Of a stretch of 64,000 nt of DNA, positions 22,801 through 30,268 are shown in pieces (position 1 is the first letter of the stretch; every line of letters starts with the position of its first letter). The DNA comes from Levilactobacillus spicheri DSM 15429. GTDB taxonomy: Bacteria; Bacillota; Bacilli; Lactobacillales; Lactobacillaceae. The notes beneath the pieces were generated by a model, which was not told where the DNA came from, searched no databases, and saw only the letters and a program-made list of their open reading frames with translations. The position numbers and the translations under genes are program-made. The stretch covers positions 1-64,000 of the forward strand of contig NZ_AZFC01000035.1 in NCBI RefSeq assembly GCF_001435095.1. The letters run 5' to 3'.

Positions 22801-25344
22801 CGTTACCGTGAAGCTGGCCGCACTGGTCCCCTGGGTAAAGTTGTACATGGTCGAGACATCGGGCAAACTATTCAACCAGTCGAGACCGGCTTGTGACAGG
22901 CTGACCGTGGTCGGCGTGTCGCTGACGTTGGTCGTGGCGGCGTAACTGAGGTAGGCTGTTGACAAAAGCTCATACTGCGTGCCGTTCGGCAGACTGACCG
23001 TATAGTTGCCGGCATCCGGCGTGACGGGGCTCCCGGTATAGGTGATCTGTTGCGACCCCTGCAGGGAGACCGCGAAGTTTCGCTTGACCACGGTGATCGT
23101 GGCCGTTTCCGTCTCGTTGCCGTAGCTGTAGGTCACGGCGTAGGTCCCCGCAACGTCGGTGTTCAGGGTCCCCTTATCGACCGTCAGATTGGCCAGTGGC
23201 ACCGTCGTCCCGGCACTGGTCTGGGCACTCACGAAGTTATCCGCCGGCGTCCAGTCGGTCCCTGTAAAGATGGTCGAATCCATGACCTTGATGTTCGGAT
23301 CGTCCAGTACGACCGTGTATTGCCCGCTGTAGGCGCTGATGCCGTTACCGGCCGGCAGTTCCCAGTCGAACGTGAACCGATTGGTCCCGGTCGGCACCAC
23401 GAACTGGCCGTTCTGCAGCGTGACCGGGCCGTCATCGCCCACCATGTTGGTCACGACCAGGTTGCTGGTGGTTTGCCCGCCGAGGTTCAGGTTAAAGAGA
23501 TCCGTCAGATTCAGGTGGGCCGAGTCGGTAAAGGTCGTGACGGCCTGGTCGTTGGCGATGGCCGCCGGCGTGGTGCCCCCGGTCAGGTCATTGATCCGGT
23601 TGTACGTGAAGGCGTCGGTCCCGACCGTGGTCGTCGTTGGGATGGCGACCATTGACAGTTCGTTTCCATAAAATGCCTGACTGCCGACGGTCGTGAGCGA
23701 CGTGGGCAACGTCAAGGCGTTGCTCAAGTGGTTGTAGATAAACGCGCTGTTGCCAATGCTGGTCAACCCGTTGTTCAACGTCAGGTTGGTCAGCTGGTTA
23801 CCGGCAAAGGCGTAGTCCCCGATGCTGGTCAGGCTGGCGGGCGTGGTCAACGCCTGATTCAACCCGGCGTACTCGAAGGCCGCGTTGCCGATCGTCTTGA
23901 GCTGCGTCGCCTGACTGAAGTCGGCCGTGGTCAACGCCCCATCGTAGGTAAAGGCGTTGTCGCCAATCGTTTGTAAGCCGGCCCCAAAGGTCACGCTTTG
24001 CAGCCCCACGTTCGCCAAGAAGGCATCGTTGGCGATGGTTTGCAGGCTCGCGGGTAAGTCCAGCTGACTGATTTGACCGTCATAAATGAAGGCACTCGGC
24101 CCAATCGTGGTCAGCTGGCTGTCGGGCGCAAAGGTGACCGTCTTCAGGGCCAGGTTGTTCGCGAAAGTGTTAGTCCCAATGGTCACGATGTTGGCCGGAA
24201 TCGTCAGCGACGTCAACGGGTCATTTTCAAAGGCGTGATCGCTCAGCGTGGTCAGCTGAGTCGCCTGACTCAGGTCGACCGACGTCAAGGCCTCGTCACT
24301 GGCAAAGGCCGTGGTCCCTAGACTGGTCAGGCTGGCGGGCAAGGTCACGCTGGTCAGGTGACTGTTATAGGTGAACGCCTCGTTGCCGATGGTGGTCACA
24401 CTGGCAGGCAGCGTCAATTGGGTCAACCCGGATGATACGAAGGCCAGGTCCCCGATGGTCTTTAAGTCCGGGTCATTCGAGAAGTCCACGCTGGACAGGT
24501 TACTCAAATAAGCAAAGGCAGAATCGCCAATGGTGGTCAGGCCCTGGTTAAAGATGACCCCCGTCAAGTCGGTGGTCTTCCCGGTGTCGGACGCAAAGGC
24601 CGCGTTGCCAATCGCGGTGACCTGGTAGGTCTGCCCGTTGGTGGTGTAGGTCGGCGGAATCGAGATGATCCCACTGACGGTCTGGTTGACCCCGGTCACG
24701 GTCGCCGAAGCGGTCGCTTGGTCCGTGGACCAATCAAAGACGCTGCTGTCCGTGTAGCCCACTGACGCACTGGTTGCCTTGGCCGTGGTGGCCGCTGACG
24801 TCCCCGTAGCGGGTGTGGTGGCCGTCGTGGTCGCGGTCGTGCCGGCCGCTGCGCTCGCCGGGGCCGCGGAACTAGCCGCCGAACTGGCGAGTGCGTTAGC
24901 GGCTGGCGTGGCAGCGCTGCTGGCAACGCTCGTCGCAACACTCGCCGCCCCACTGTTAGCCGCACTTGCGGCACCACTCGTCGGGTCGGTGGCTTCGGAC
25001 GCCGCGGACGAAGCGGTCAGGCCCGTACCCGCAGCCGCGCTACTGGCTGCCGCGCTGGCAGCGCTCGCGGTACTGGTCGCCGCGCTGGCCGCCGAAGACG
25101 CCGTGCTCTCATCCCCAGCGGCACTCGTCCCCCGAAGAGCAACCGCTGACGACGTTTGGGTCGTCGTTGCCGCGGATGACGTGGTCTGTGCATCACTCGT
25201 GGTGGAGGTGGTATCCGCCTTTGCCTGAAGGGAGGTGGTTCCGACCCCCAACGTGGCAACGGCCAAGGCCGCCGCTACCCAATACTTGCTTTCTTGAATC
25301 TTCTTGAACTTCTTTTGACTATTTTCCTGCCGTACAGTTGACAT
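19879..25344 (-). CDS. Giant LPQTN-anchored surface adhesin with leucine-rich and tandem repeats
   Basis: 1821 residues. Order of parts: a KxYKxGKxW-like signal peptide (1-43, ESKYWVAAALAVATLGVG, cleaved after AKA); an Ala/Ser/Thr stalk (44-200); BspA-type leucine-rich repeats (about 204-602, units such as LTSIGDYAFAGNQLTNLTL); a region with an MBG-like beta domain (to about 920); ten tandem ~73-residue Ig-like repeats (925-1652); a PVDPT proline spacer; and LPQTN (1787-1791), a membrane helix and a basic tail. Sortase should link it to peptidoglycan; binding to host or food surfaces is inferred. ATG at 25344 follows GGGGGAGGA. Repeats 6-9 are nearly identical even as DNA. Confidence 0.93.
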   Translation of the reverse strand: MSTVRQENSQKKFKKIQESKYWVAAALAVATLGVGTTSLQAKADTTSTTSDAQTTSSAATTTQTSSAVALRGTSAAGDESTASSAASAATSTASAASAAASSAAAGTGLTASSAASEATDPTSGAASAANSGAASVATSVASSAATPAANALASSAASSAAPASAAAGTTATTTATTPATGTSAATTAKATSASVGYTDSSVFDWSTDQATASATVTGVNQTVSGIISIPPTYTTNGQTYQVTAIGNAAFASDTGKTTDLTGVIFNQGLTTIGDSAFAYLSNLSSVDFSNDPDLKTIGDLAFVSSGLTQLTLPASVTTIGNEAFTYNSHLTSVTLPASLTSLGTTAFASDEALTSVDLSQATQLTTLSDHAFENDPLTSLTIPANIVTIGTNTFANNLALKTVTFAPDSQLTTIGPSAFIYDGQISQLDLPASLQTIANDAFLANVGLQSVTFGAGLQTIGDNAFTYDGALTTADFSQATQLKTIGNAAFEYAGLNQALTTPASLTSIGDYAFAGNQLTNLTLNNGLTSIGNSAFIYNHLSNALTLPTSLTTVGSQAFYGNELSMVAIPTTTTVGTDAFTYNRINDLTGGTTPAAIANDQAVTTFTDSAHLNLTDLFNLNLGGQTTSNLVVTNMVGDDGPVTLQNGQFVVPTGTNRFTFDWELPAGNGISAYSGQYTVVLDDPNIKVMDSTIFTGTDWTPADNFVSAQTSAGTTVPLANLTVDKGTLNTDVAGTYAVTYSYGNETETATITVVKRNFAVSLQGSQQITYTGSPVTPDAGNYTVSLPNGTQYELLSTAYLSYAATTNVSDTPTTVSLSQAGLDWLNSLPDVSTMYNFTQGTSAASFTVTPAQVTLTINNVVKHAGQPDPALTATVTGMQNNETLDYKLERADGVTPGTYAITAELGSNPNYTVYTTDGTLTIEPTLQSLTGNDYSLYVGDPTPTVTDFDATATDVNGETTPVTLNLGTADLQAPGTYQVTLTAGDLTKTVTLTVLQNQMAINGHDYSMYDTDTAPTLADFGASATDKTGAALTMTSNLATIDATQPGTYQVVLTASDGQTKTVTLNVAKNQQSLTGNDYTLYVGDPTPTATDFNATATDKTGAAEAVTVTLPTSDQLATPGTYTVTLTTADDQSKTVNLVVLPNKATLTGQDATLYVGDPTPTATTFAATATDKTGASQPVNVDLSSVDWTQPNTYAVTLSTADGQKLVVHLDLRANQTAINGQDYTMYVGDPTPTTTDFLASATDKTGSALPVTLDLSQATLTAAGTYPVTLTASDGQTKTVTLTLLANQQSLSAHDYTMYNTDPTPTLTDFGASATDKTGAATTVTSNLSTVNTTVPGTYTVTLNTADGQTKTVQLTVLKNQQSLVAHDYTMYNTDTTPTLTDFGASATDKTGAATTVTSNLSTVNATVPGTYTVTLNTADGQTKTVQLTVLKNQQSLVAHDYTMYNTDSTPTLTDFGASATDKTGAATTVTSNLSTVNATVPGTYTVTLNTADGQTKTVQLTVLKNQQSLVAHDYTMYNTDTAPTLTDFGASATDKTGAATTVTSNLSTVNATVPGTYTVTLNTADGQTKTVQLTVLKNQQSLVAHDGTMTVGGPTPTATSFGASATNQAGQSIPVTVGLAQVNLTTPGTYPVTLTTADGQTTTVTLQVLAAPVDPTDPVDPTDPVDPTTPVDPTNPVDPTTPADSTDHSKPVDPQTPTDPTAPSTPVVNGAGDHHVTTTTNTKTTNPTAASVRRGQPVTLTAATTATQHALGTTTSSTAQAAHGTTARKQATTTPTVKTAGTTLPQTNERPTTFWSFLGMLLATLGLGIRRRSHDDRD
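20383..22572 (-). repeat. Ten tandem ~219-nt repeats inside the adhesin gene
   Basis: Units run, from N- to C-terminus, from 22572 down to 20383. Nine are 72-73 codons and one (21916-22137) is 74. Each contains a version of DYTMYNTDPTPTLTDFGAS and ends in GTYTVTLNTADGQTKTV. The first five and the last are diverged; the four at 20602-21477 are almost identical. Confidence 0.92.
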
Positions 25345-25668
25345 ACGTGATTCCTCCCCCAAAAAGATATGCGGTAAACCAACATCACTTTTTGTTTTAC
25401 TAATCTACATATTAGCCATTAATCGAATTAATGCAACAAATATCTTTGACTGGTGAATCATTTGCCGTCCAGTGCCTTAATAGGTGGGAATTGAAAGATT
25501 AGACAACTAATTTATAGTGTGAAGCGATTACCGTAAAATCCCGGTTGCCCGGGGATCAGTTAGGGGCAACACCACTGGATTTGGTTGGGGGCATTGCCCC
25601 GATTTGGTTGGGACCAGCCGGTCGCATCCGTGCTAAACTCAAGCTCATTCAGAAAGGAAGTTGACAAC
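25345..25668. other. Intergenic region between adhesin and B3/4 gene
   Basis: It holds the adhesin promoter on the minus strand. Just before the B3/4 gene there is a direct repeat GATTTGGTTGGG (two copies, about 25571 and 25599) flanking a hairpin GGGGC-ATT-GCCCC. I see no gene and no recognised RNA here. Confidence 0.4.
25409..25436 (-). promoter_or_regulatory. Promoter of the adhesin gene
   Basis: Minus-strand TTGCAT (25436-25431), 16-nt spacer, TAATAT (25414-25409). It lies about 65 nt before the start codon in an AT-rich region. Confidence 0.5.
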
Positions 25669-26361
25669 ATGTCTCGTTTCATCATCGATCCCAGTTTTAG
25701 CACCCTGTTCCCCGCCGCCCAAATCGGCGTCGTCGTGGCCCACCACCTCGACCAATCCGCCGGGTTCCCGGCGGCCGAACTGGCCCAAGCCAATCACGAC
25801 GCCCAGCAGTTTCTCGGGGCCGACCCCTTCAGTCAGAATCCCGTGGTCCAGACCTGGCGCGCCGTTTATCATCAATTTAAAACCAAAAAGGGCGCTCGAT
25901 CATCCATCGAGGCCCTGCTCAAGCGGGTCGACAAGGGCCAACCGGTTCACCCGATTGCGCCCCTCGTCGACGCCTATAATACGATTTCTCTGCGCTACGG
26001 CCTGCCCGTGGGAGGCGAGGACCTGGCCACCTTCGTCGGGGACATGCACCTGACGGTCGCCACTGGGGGCGAAGCCTTTTGGCCCTTGGGCAGCGACCAC
26101 AACGAACCGGCGCTCCCCGGTGAGGTCATCTACCGCGACCAGCAAGACGTCATCTGCCGGTGCTTCAACTGGCGTGAGGGGCAGCGGACCCTGCTGACCG
26201 ACCAGACCCGAGACGCCGTCTTCGTCCTCGAGCAGCCTCAAGGAACCGGTCCCGTCGCCGCCGCGGTGCCCGCCTTGGCGGACCTCCTGACCACCCACTT
26301 TCAGGCCGCAGTCACTACGCAGATTCTCACCGCCGACTCACCGGAGCTGGTCCTGGATTAA
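25669..26361 (+). CDS. B3/B4 tRNA-binding-domain protein
   Basis: A 230-residue soluble protein containing the B3/4 domain also found in the phenylalanyl-tRNA synthetase beta chain. Recognisable parts are HHLDQSAGFP, VDAYNTISLRYGLPVGGEDL and PLVD. Stand-alone B3/4 proteins are common in lactobacilli; some may edit mischarged tRNA, which is inference here. The ATG at 25669 has AGAAAGGAAG at a usual distance. The frame is open back to 25585 but without a ribosome-binding site. Its 3' end overlaps the convergent MocR gene by 24 nt. Confidence 0.82.
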   Translation: MSRFIIDPSFSTLFPAAQIGVVVAHHLDQSAGFPAAELAQANHDAQQFLGADPFSQNPVVQTWRAVYHQFKTKKGARSSIEALLKRVDKGQPVHPIAPLVDAYNTISLRYGLPVGGEDLATFVGDMHLTVATGGEAFWPLGSDHNEPALPGEVIYRDQQDVICRCFNWREGQRTLLTDQTRDAVFVLEQPQGTGPVAAAVPALADLLTTHFQAAVTTQILTADSPELVLD

Positions 26362-27780
26362 CCGGGCCAGCACCCGGACCCCCTGCCGAAAATCTGCGGG
26401 GGTCGCGTAGGCGTACGATAGGCGTAACGCCCGTTCCGTCGTGCCGTAGACCGTCCCCGGGTTGATCAGGACCCCCGCTTGGAGCGCCGCTTGAAACAGC
26501 CGGTTCAGCTCGACTTGCGCGGGCAGCTGCACCCAGATGTAGAAGCCCCCGGTCGGCCGGTTCCAGGTCGCCAGTCCGGTCAGCTCCGCCGTCAACGCAG
26601 CCAGAGCGGCGTCACGTCGCTCACGCAGCCGGTTCCGTAAGGTGGTCTGCGCCGCGTCAAAGTCTGGTGCCCGGAAGAGGGCGGTCAGCGTCATTTGGGA
26701 CAAGGAACTGGCTCCATAATCCATCTGCATTTTAATGTCGGCCAACCGGGCGACCACGGCGCTGGGGCCCACTAACCACCCCACCCGCAGGCCCGGTGCC
26801 AGGTCCTTCGACACGGTTCCCAGGTACAGGACGTTGCCGTGCCGGTCGTGCGCCTTCAACGGTTCCGGCGGCCGTTCCGCCAACCACAGGTTTTGATAGG
26901 CGCTGTCTTCGATGATGGGCAGGCGCCGGCGCTGGGCAAAGTCCAGGAGGTCCCGCCGCCGCTGAACGCTGGTCACGGTCCCCAGGGGATTCGCAAACGT
27001 GGGCACCGTGTAAAGTAACTGGGCCCCCGTGGTTTGGGGGATGTGCCAGTAAGCCAACCCTTCCCCATCGACCGGCACGGGCACCCACTTGGCCTGAACC
27101 GCCTCCAGGACCCGTAACGACCGTAAATAGCTGGCTGGCGCCGTGTAGACCGTGGCCCCCGGTTCCAGCAGTCCCGCCGTGATCAGTTGCAGGGCCTGCA
27201 GCGACCCGGAGGTGATCAACACGTTGTCGGGCGTGGTCGTGATACCCCACCGGTGCAGCCGTTCGACCAGCGCCTCCCGTAAGGCCAACGACCCGCGCGC
27301 CGGGAGATAATTCAATGTCGTCATGTGGTTGGCCGCTTGGATCATCGCGGCCTGGACCCGCTGCTTCGGCAGGAGGTCCGGTCCCAACTCCCCCGTGCTC
27401 AGACGAATCGGCACCGTCGGCTCCCGTTGGTTGATGGTTTGGATCAGGGGCTGGTTCGCCGTGAATTCGCCGGCAGCGACCCAGTCACGCCAATCCGGCG
27501 AGGCCGCCAACAGAGTCGACCAGCTCGCCGCCGTGACCCGGGTGCCCCCGCCATGGGCGGTCTGCACCACCCCCAGCGCCTGCAACTCCGCCATCGCGGC
27601 GTGGACCGTGCTGCGATTGAGACCGAGTTGCGCGGCCAATTGCCGCTGGGACGGTAACCGGTCACCCGCCAACCAATTACCGACCCGAACCTCCCGCAGA
27701 CAATACGCCACCAGCTGCTGATAGACCGGCGTCTTGCCGGCCGTCTCCGGCTGCCAAGCGACCGTGACCGTTTTTGTCAT
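26338..27780 (-). CDS. MocR-type GntR-family regulator with aminotransferase-like domain
   Basis: 480 residues. The N-terminal winged helix (about 15-85: LREVRVGNWLAGDRLPSQRQ, LGLNRSTVHAAMAEL) is fused to a fold-type I aminotransferase domain. The PLP lysine is in YLGTVSKDLAPGLRVGW, and the cofactor contacts PTFANPLGTV and DSAYQNLW are present. MocR regulators such as GabR, PdxR or EnuR sense PLP or amino-compounds. The target is unknown; a divergent or neighbouring gene is usual, but no obvious one is found. ATG at 27780 follows GAGGTGG. Its end overlaps the B3/4 gene. Confidence 0.9.
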   Translation of the reverse strand: MTKTVTVAWQPETAGKTPVYQQLVAYCLREVRVGNWLAGDRLPSQRQLAAQLGLNRSTVHAAMAELQALGVVQTAHGGGTRVTAASWSTLLAASPDWRDWVAAGEFTANQPLIQTINQREPTVPIRLSTGELGPDLLPKQRVQAAMIQAANHMTTLNYLPARGSLALREALVERLHRWGITTTPDNVLITSGSLQALQLITAGLLEPGATVYTAPASYLRSLRVLEAVQAKWVPVPVDGEGLAYWHIPQTTGAQLLYTVPTFANPLGTVTSVQRRRDLLDFAQRRRLPIIEDSAYQNLWLAERPPEPLKAHDRHGNVLYLGTVSKDLAPGLRVGWLVGPSAVVARLADIKMQMDYGASSLSQMTLTALFRAPDFDAAQTTLRNRLRERRDAALAALTAELTGLATWNRPTGGFYIWVQLPAQVELNRLFQAALQAGVLINPGTVYGTTERALRLSYAYATPADFRQGVRVLARLIQDQLR

Positions 27781-27821
27781 GTGCCCACCTCACTTTTTCC
27801 TAAGCTTACCATAGATAACGC

Positions 27822-27857
27822 AAAAGCGGCCCGGAATGACGATTCCCGGCCGCTTTT
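27822..27857 (-). terminator. Terminator of the NADP oxidoreductase gene
   Basis: AAAAGCGGCC-N-GGAAT pairs with ATTCC-N-GGCCGCTTTT around a GACG loop. It can work in both directions and lies between the oxidoreductase stop and the MocR start. Confidence 0.9.
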
Positions 27858-27917
27858 CGTGTTTGCCATCCCCGGTCATGACCGATCCGGAGGACGTTTT
27901 CTTTTTCTATTCTGCGA

Positions 27918-28493
27918 TTACTTCAAGACAGCAAAGCCGCCATTCCACCCAATCTTGTCGTTAGCGGCCAACGTCATCTGCAAGAAGCCGAAGCTCTCCA
28001 GTTCCCGTGCCCGCTTCAGGGAGCCGGCGTCGATGACCTGCACGCCGCTATCACTCAGGGCCGCGGCTAAAGCCTGCTTGGCGTCCGCGTGATCGGACGC
28101 CGCCAGAACCGTGGTTGGGGCCTGACCCGCCACCTGTCGGCTCTGAAGCGTCGCCGCAAAGGTGGTGTTGAACGCCTTGACGACCTTGGCTTGTGGCAGA
28201 GCCGCCGCAATCTGCGCCGCTGCCGAACTGTCGGCCGGAACCACTAACTCATCCCAGGTCTCAAAATTGAGTGGGTTGGAGATGTCGATGACGACCTTGC
28301 CCGCCAACTGAGCCTGATTCTGCTGGGCAATGGCGAGGGCCGCCGCATACGGTACCGCCAAGACCACGATGGCCCCCAAGTTTTCGACGGGATCATCCCG
28401 GTCGATGAAGCTGACCTGGTTACCGCCCTGCTTAAACACATCACCGATTGCTTGACCCATGTTTCCTTTACCGAAAATCGTGATTGCTGCCAT
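27918..28493 (-). CDS. NADPH-dependent F420-reductase-like NAD(P)-binding oxidoreductase
   Basis: A 191-residue Rossmann protein beginning ITIFGKGNMGQAIGDVF, the dinucleotide-binding loop. It continues with VVLAVPYAA, VVIDISNPLNF and VVKAFNTTFAATL, as in the F420-dependent NADP reductase-like family. Lactobacilli lack F420, so the true substrate is unknown and a redox or flavin role is possible. It is divergent from an Rrf2-type regulator gene and shares the intergenic region with it, so Rrf2 control is likely (inference). ATG at 28493 lies about 50 nt from the promoter -10; GGGGG precedes it. Confidence 0.87.
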   Translation of the reverse strand: MAAITIFGKGNMGQAIGDVFKQGGNQVSFIDRDDPVENLGAIVVLAVPYAAALAIAQQNQAQLAGKVVIDISNPLNFETWDELVVPADSSAAAQIAAALPQAKVVKAFNTTFAATLQSRQVAGQAPTTVLAASDHADAKQALAAALSDSGVQVIDAGSLKRARELESFGFLQMTLAANDKIGWNGGFAVLK

Positions 28494-28539
28494 AATGCAG
28501 ACCCCCTAATTAATTTGTATTAGTTTTAAGTACACTTTT

Positions 28540-28568
28540 AAGATAAAACATTTTGTTCCGAATGTCAA
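28540..28568 (-). promoter_or_regulatory. Promoter of the NADP oxidoreductase gene
   Basis: Minus-strand TTGACA (28568-28563), 17-nt spacer, TATCTT (28545-28540). Just downstream lies an imperfect palindrome with AAGTGTACTT in its centre (about 28521-28545) that could be the Rrf2 operator. Confidence 0.65.
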
Positions 28569-28620
28569 TTGAATTGTTTAACTTGTTTCCATCGATAAAA
28601 TGACTGACTTATTCCGAAAA

Positions 28621-28630
28621 GTGTTATAAA
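28621..28630 (+). promoter_or_regulatory. Extended -10 promoter of the rrf2 gene
   Basis: TG-T-TATAAA, with TATAAA at 28625-28630, lies 35 nt before the start codon and has no good -35. A TTCCGAA motif occurs at 28614-28620 and again at 28555-28561, near the opposing promoter. Confidence 0.5.
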
Positions 28631-28665
28631 ATAAGTTACAAAAGAATAAAAGGAGGTGGCGTACC

Positions 28666-29106
28666 ATGGCCAACACACAACTCAGCGATACCATCCACGT
28701 CCTGGTCTACATCGCCTACTTTCACGGCCAAAAGATGACCAGCCAAGAAATTGCCAGTAGCCTCGAGACCTCACCGAGTCTGATTCGTAAAATCATGGCG
28801 ACCCTGAAGAAAACGGATCTGCTAGCCCCGACGCACGGCCCTAAGCAGCTCGCCCTGGCGCGGGACCCCAGCGAGATCACCCTCCGCGACATTTACCGCA
28901 GCCTGCCGGGCACGCCCACGCTACTGAACGTGGATCAGCACACGTCCCAGTCGTGTCCGGTCGGCGCCGTGATGCCGGCGACCTTGGCCCACTATTACGA
29001 TGAGATTCAGGCCGCCGCCGAGGCCCAGATGGCCAAGATCACCCTGCAGGACGTTCTCAACGACGTGACCCTGCGGCAACCCTCCCGTGGGAACCAGGGG
29101 CGTTAG
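28666..29106 (+). CDS. Rrf2 family transcriptional regulator
   Basis: 146 residues with an N-terminal winged helix (LSDTIHVLVYIAYFHGQKMT, then SQEIASSLETSPSLIRKIMA) typical of Rrf2/YwgB-type regulators. It has a single cysteine (SCPVG), so the three-cysteine Fe-S cluster site of IscR/NsrR is not complete. A Lactobacillales-type non-cluster or thiol sensor is more likely. The divergent NADP oxidoreductase gene is its probable target. ATG at 28666 follows AAAGGAGG. It ends at a strong bidirectional terminator. Confidence 0.88.
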   Translation: MANTQLSDTIHVLVYIAYFHGQKMTSQEIASSLETSPSLIRKIMATLKKTDLLAPTHGPKQLALARDPSEITLRDIYRSLPGTPTLLNVDQHTSQSCPVGAVMPATLAHYYDEIQAAAEAQMAKITLQDVLNDVTLRQPSRGNQGR

Positions 29107-29149
29107 GCTGACGCCGTTAATCGAGCCCATCATTCACATAGGGAAAATA

Positions 29150-29203
29150 AAAAAGCATGCAGGCAATTCCTCGAAGAATCGAGCATTCCCTGCATGCTTT
29201 TTG
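29150..29203 (+). terminator. Bidirectional terminator
   Basis: AAAAAGCATGCAGG pairs with CCTGCATGCTTTTT. The loop contains a second small hairpin, CTCGA-AGAA-TCGAG. It sits between the convergent rrf2 gene and the membrane protein gene. Confidence 0.9.
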
Positions 29204-29235
29204 CGCATCCGAGTGAGGTTCCTCACCCTTTTTCA

Positions 29236-30063
29236 TTAGCTATTCCGAAAGGTCCGGTGTCCCAACAGGACCAGCAGACCCAAGACAATCTCGGCAACGC
29301 CCAGAAAAATCACGACGCCGAGACTCCCGTGACCCACGGCCAACAGAAGGCTCTTACCGGTCCCCGTGACGGTCGCGACCGCCAACGGCAACCCCACGAT
29401 CCAACCTAAGGCACCCAGGATTGCGGTCAACAAGCCACCCAAGGCCAGCCCCGGTCCGAGGCTCCCCAGAAAATGGTGGACCCCAATCGCGTAAATCATC
29501 GTCACGACCAATAACAAGCCGACCCCAATCATGATCCACTGATTGAGCCGCATGGCCTGCTGAAGCTTCCCGGCCGCCGTCTGCATCGCCGTGGTCCCAA
29601 AGGCCTGGTCAACCAACTTCTGGGCCCGCTTGGTCAACGACTGGGTCAGCGTGGTGCTGGCCGTCGTTCCCATACTGCTGGCCTGCGCACTGATGGCGTT
29701 GGCCAGGTCCGTCGAATCCACGGTCGTGGTCTGCTGACCGTATATCTGCCGGATGCCCTGCGCCAGGTACGGCTGTACCAGACTCGTGGTCACCGGGTCG
29801 CCGGTAATGCCGATGTCACTCAACTCGTTGTTCAAGCGGTTGATGACCTTTTCGCCCACCGTCGAGCGGGAGACCACGCCCGCGGTGTACGTGGCGTTAA
29901 ACGCCGTGAACTTTAACCCGACCGTTAGCGTCAACAGGGCCACTAACAGGCCGACCCAGCGCGCCAGTGCGGGCCGGCGGCGGTAGGTCTTAGGGGCTTG
30001 CGGCTGTTCTTGGGGCTCCCGGTCTGCGGAATGGTAACGTTCCATTCGACTATTGGCACTCAC
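29236..30063 (-). CDS. Hypothetical membrane protein, 275 residues
   Basis: I do not recognise its family. A basic cytoplasmic N-terminus (about 1-32, Gln/Pro/Arg-rich) is followed by a first helix (33-55), a polar extracytoplasmic stretch of about 115 residues rich in Thr, Ser and Gln (TVGEKVINRLNNELSDIGIT onward), and then three or four helices (about 172-195, 198-220, 222-235 and 245-265). Such a one-plus-four helix layout is seen in several uncharacterised lactobacillar proteins. The start is GTG at 30063 with GAGAGGTGG upstream. It is monocistronic. Confidence 0.7.
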   Translation of the reverse strand: MSANSRMERYHSADREPQEQPQAPKTYRRRPALARWVGLLVALLTLTVGLKFTAFNATYTAGVVSRSTVGEKVINRLNNELSDIGITGDPVTTSLVQPYLAQGIRQIYGQQTTTVDSTDLANAISAQASSMGTTASTTLTQSLTKRAQKLVDQAFGTTAMQTAAGKLQQAMRLNQWIMIGVGLLLVVTMIYAIGVHHFLGSLGPGLALGGLLTAILGALGWIVGLPLAVATVTGTGKSLLLAVGHGSLGVVIFLGVAEIVLGLLVLLGHRTFRNS

Positions 30064-30097
30064 AAAAAGCCACCTCTCTCCTCTTTCGTTGCCTATT

Positions 30098-30106
30098 ATT
30101 GTAGCA
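30098..30106 (-). promoter_or_regulatory. Extended -10 promoter of the membrane protein gene
   Basis: The minus strand has TG-C-TACAAT (TACAAT at 30103-30098), 35 nt before the GTG start, without a good -35. Confidence 0.4.
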
Positions 30107-30206
30107 CAGCTGGCTAGCCAAAAGTTTAAGGGGGACTTAAGTTATTTCCCGGTAAGCCCGGCCGCCCGTGACGGCTTCCGCCACGGAAAAAATGCCCGTC
30201 GACCCC

Positions 30207-30238
30207 AAAAAGGGCCCGGGATTTCTCCCAGGCCCTTC
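30207..30238 (-). terminator. Terminator of ccpA
   Basis: On the minus strand AAGGGCC-N-GGG pairs with CCC-N-GGCCCTT around a 6-nt loop, followed by TTTTTGG. It lies about 30 nt after the ccpA stop codon. Confidence 0.85.
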
Positions 30239-30268
30239 CGCACGCCACCAGACGGCGCTGCTTCGGTT

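Noticed and set aside
24779..25228. Ala/Val-rich open frame opposite the adhesin stalk
   Set aside because: Antisense of the Ala/Ser/Thr codons (GCC, AGC, ACC) gives few stop codons. Nothing supports translation.
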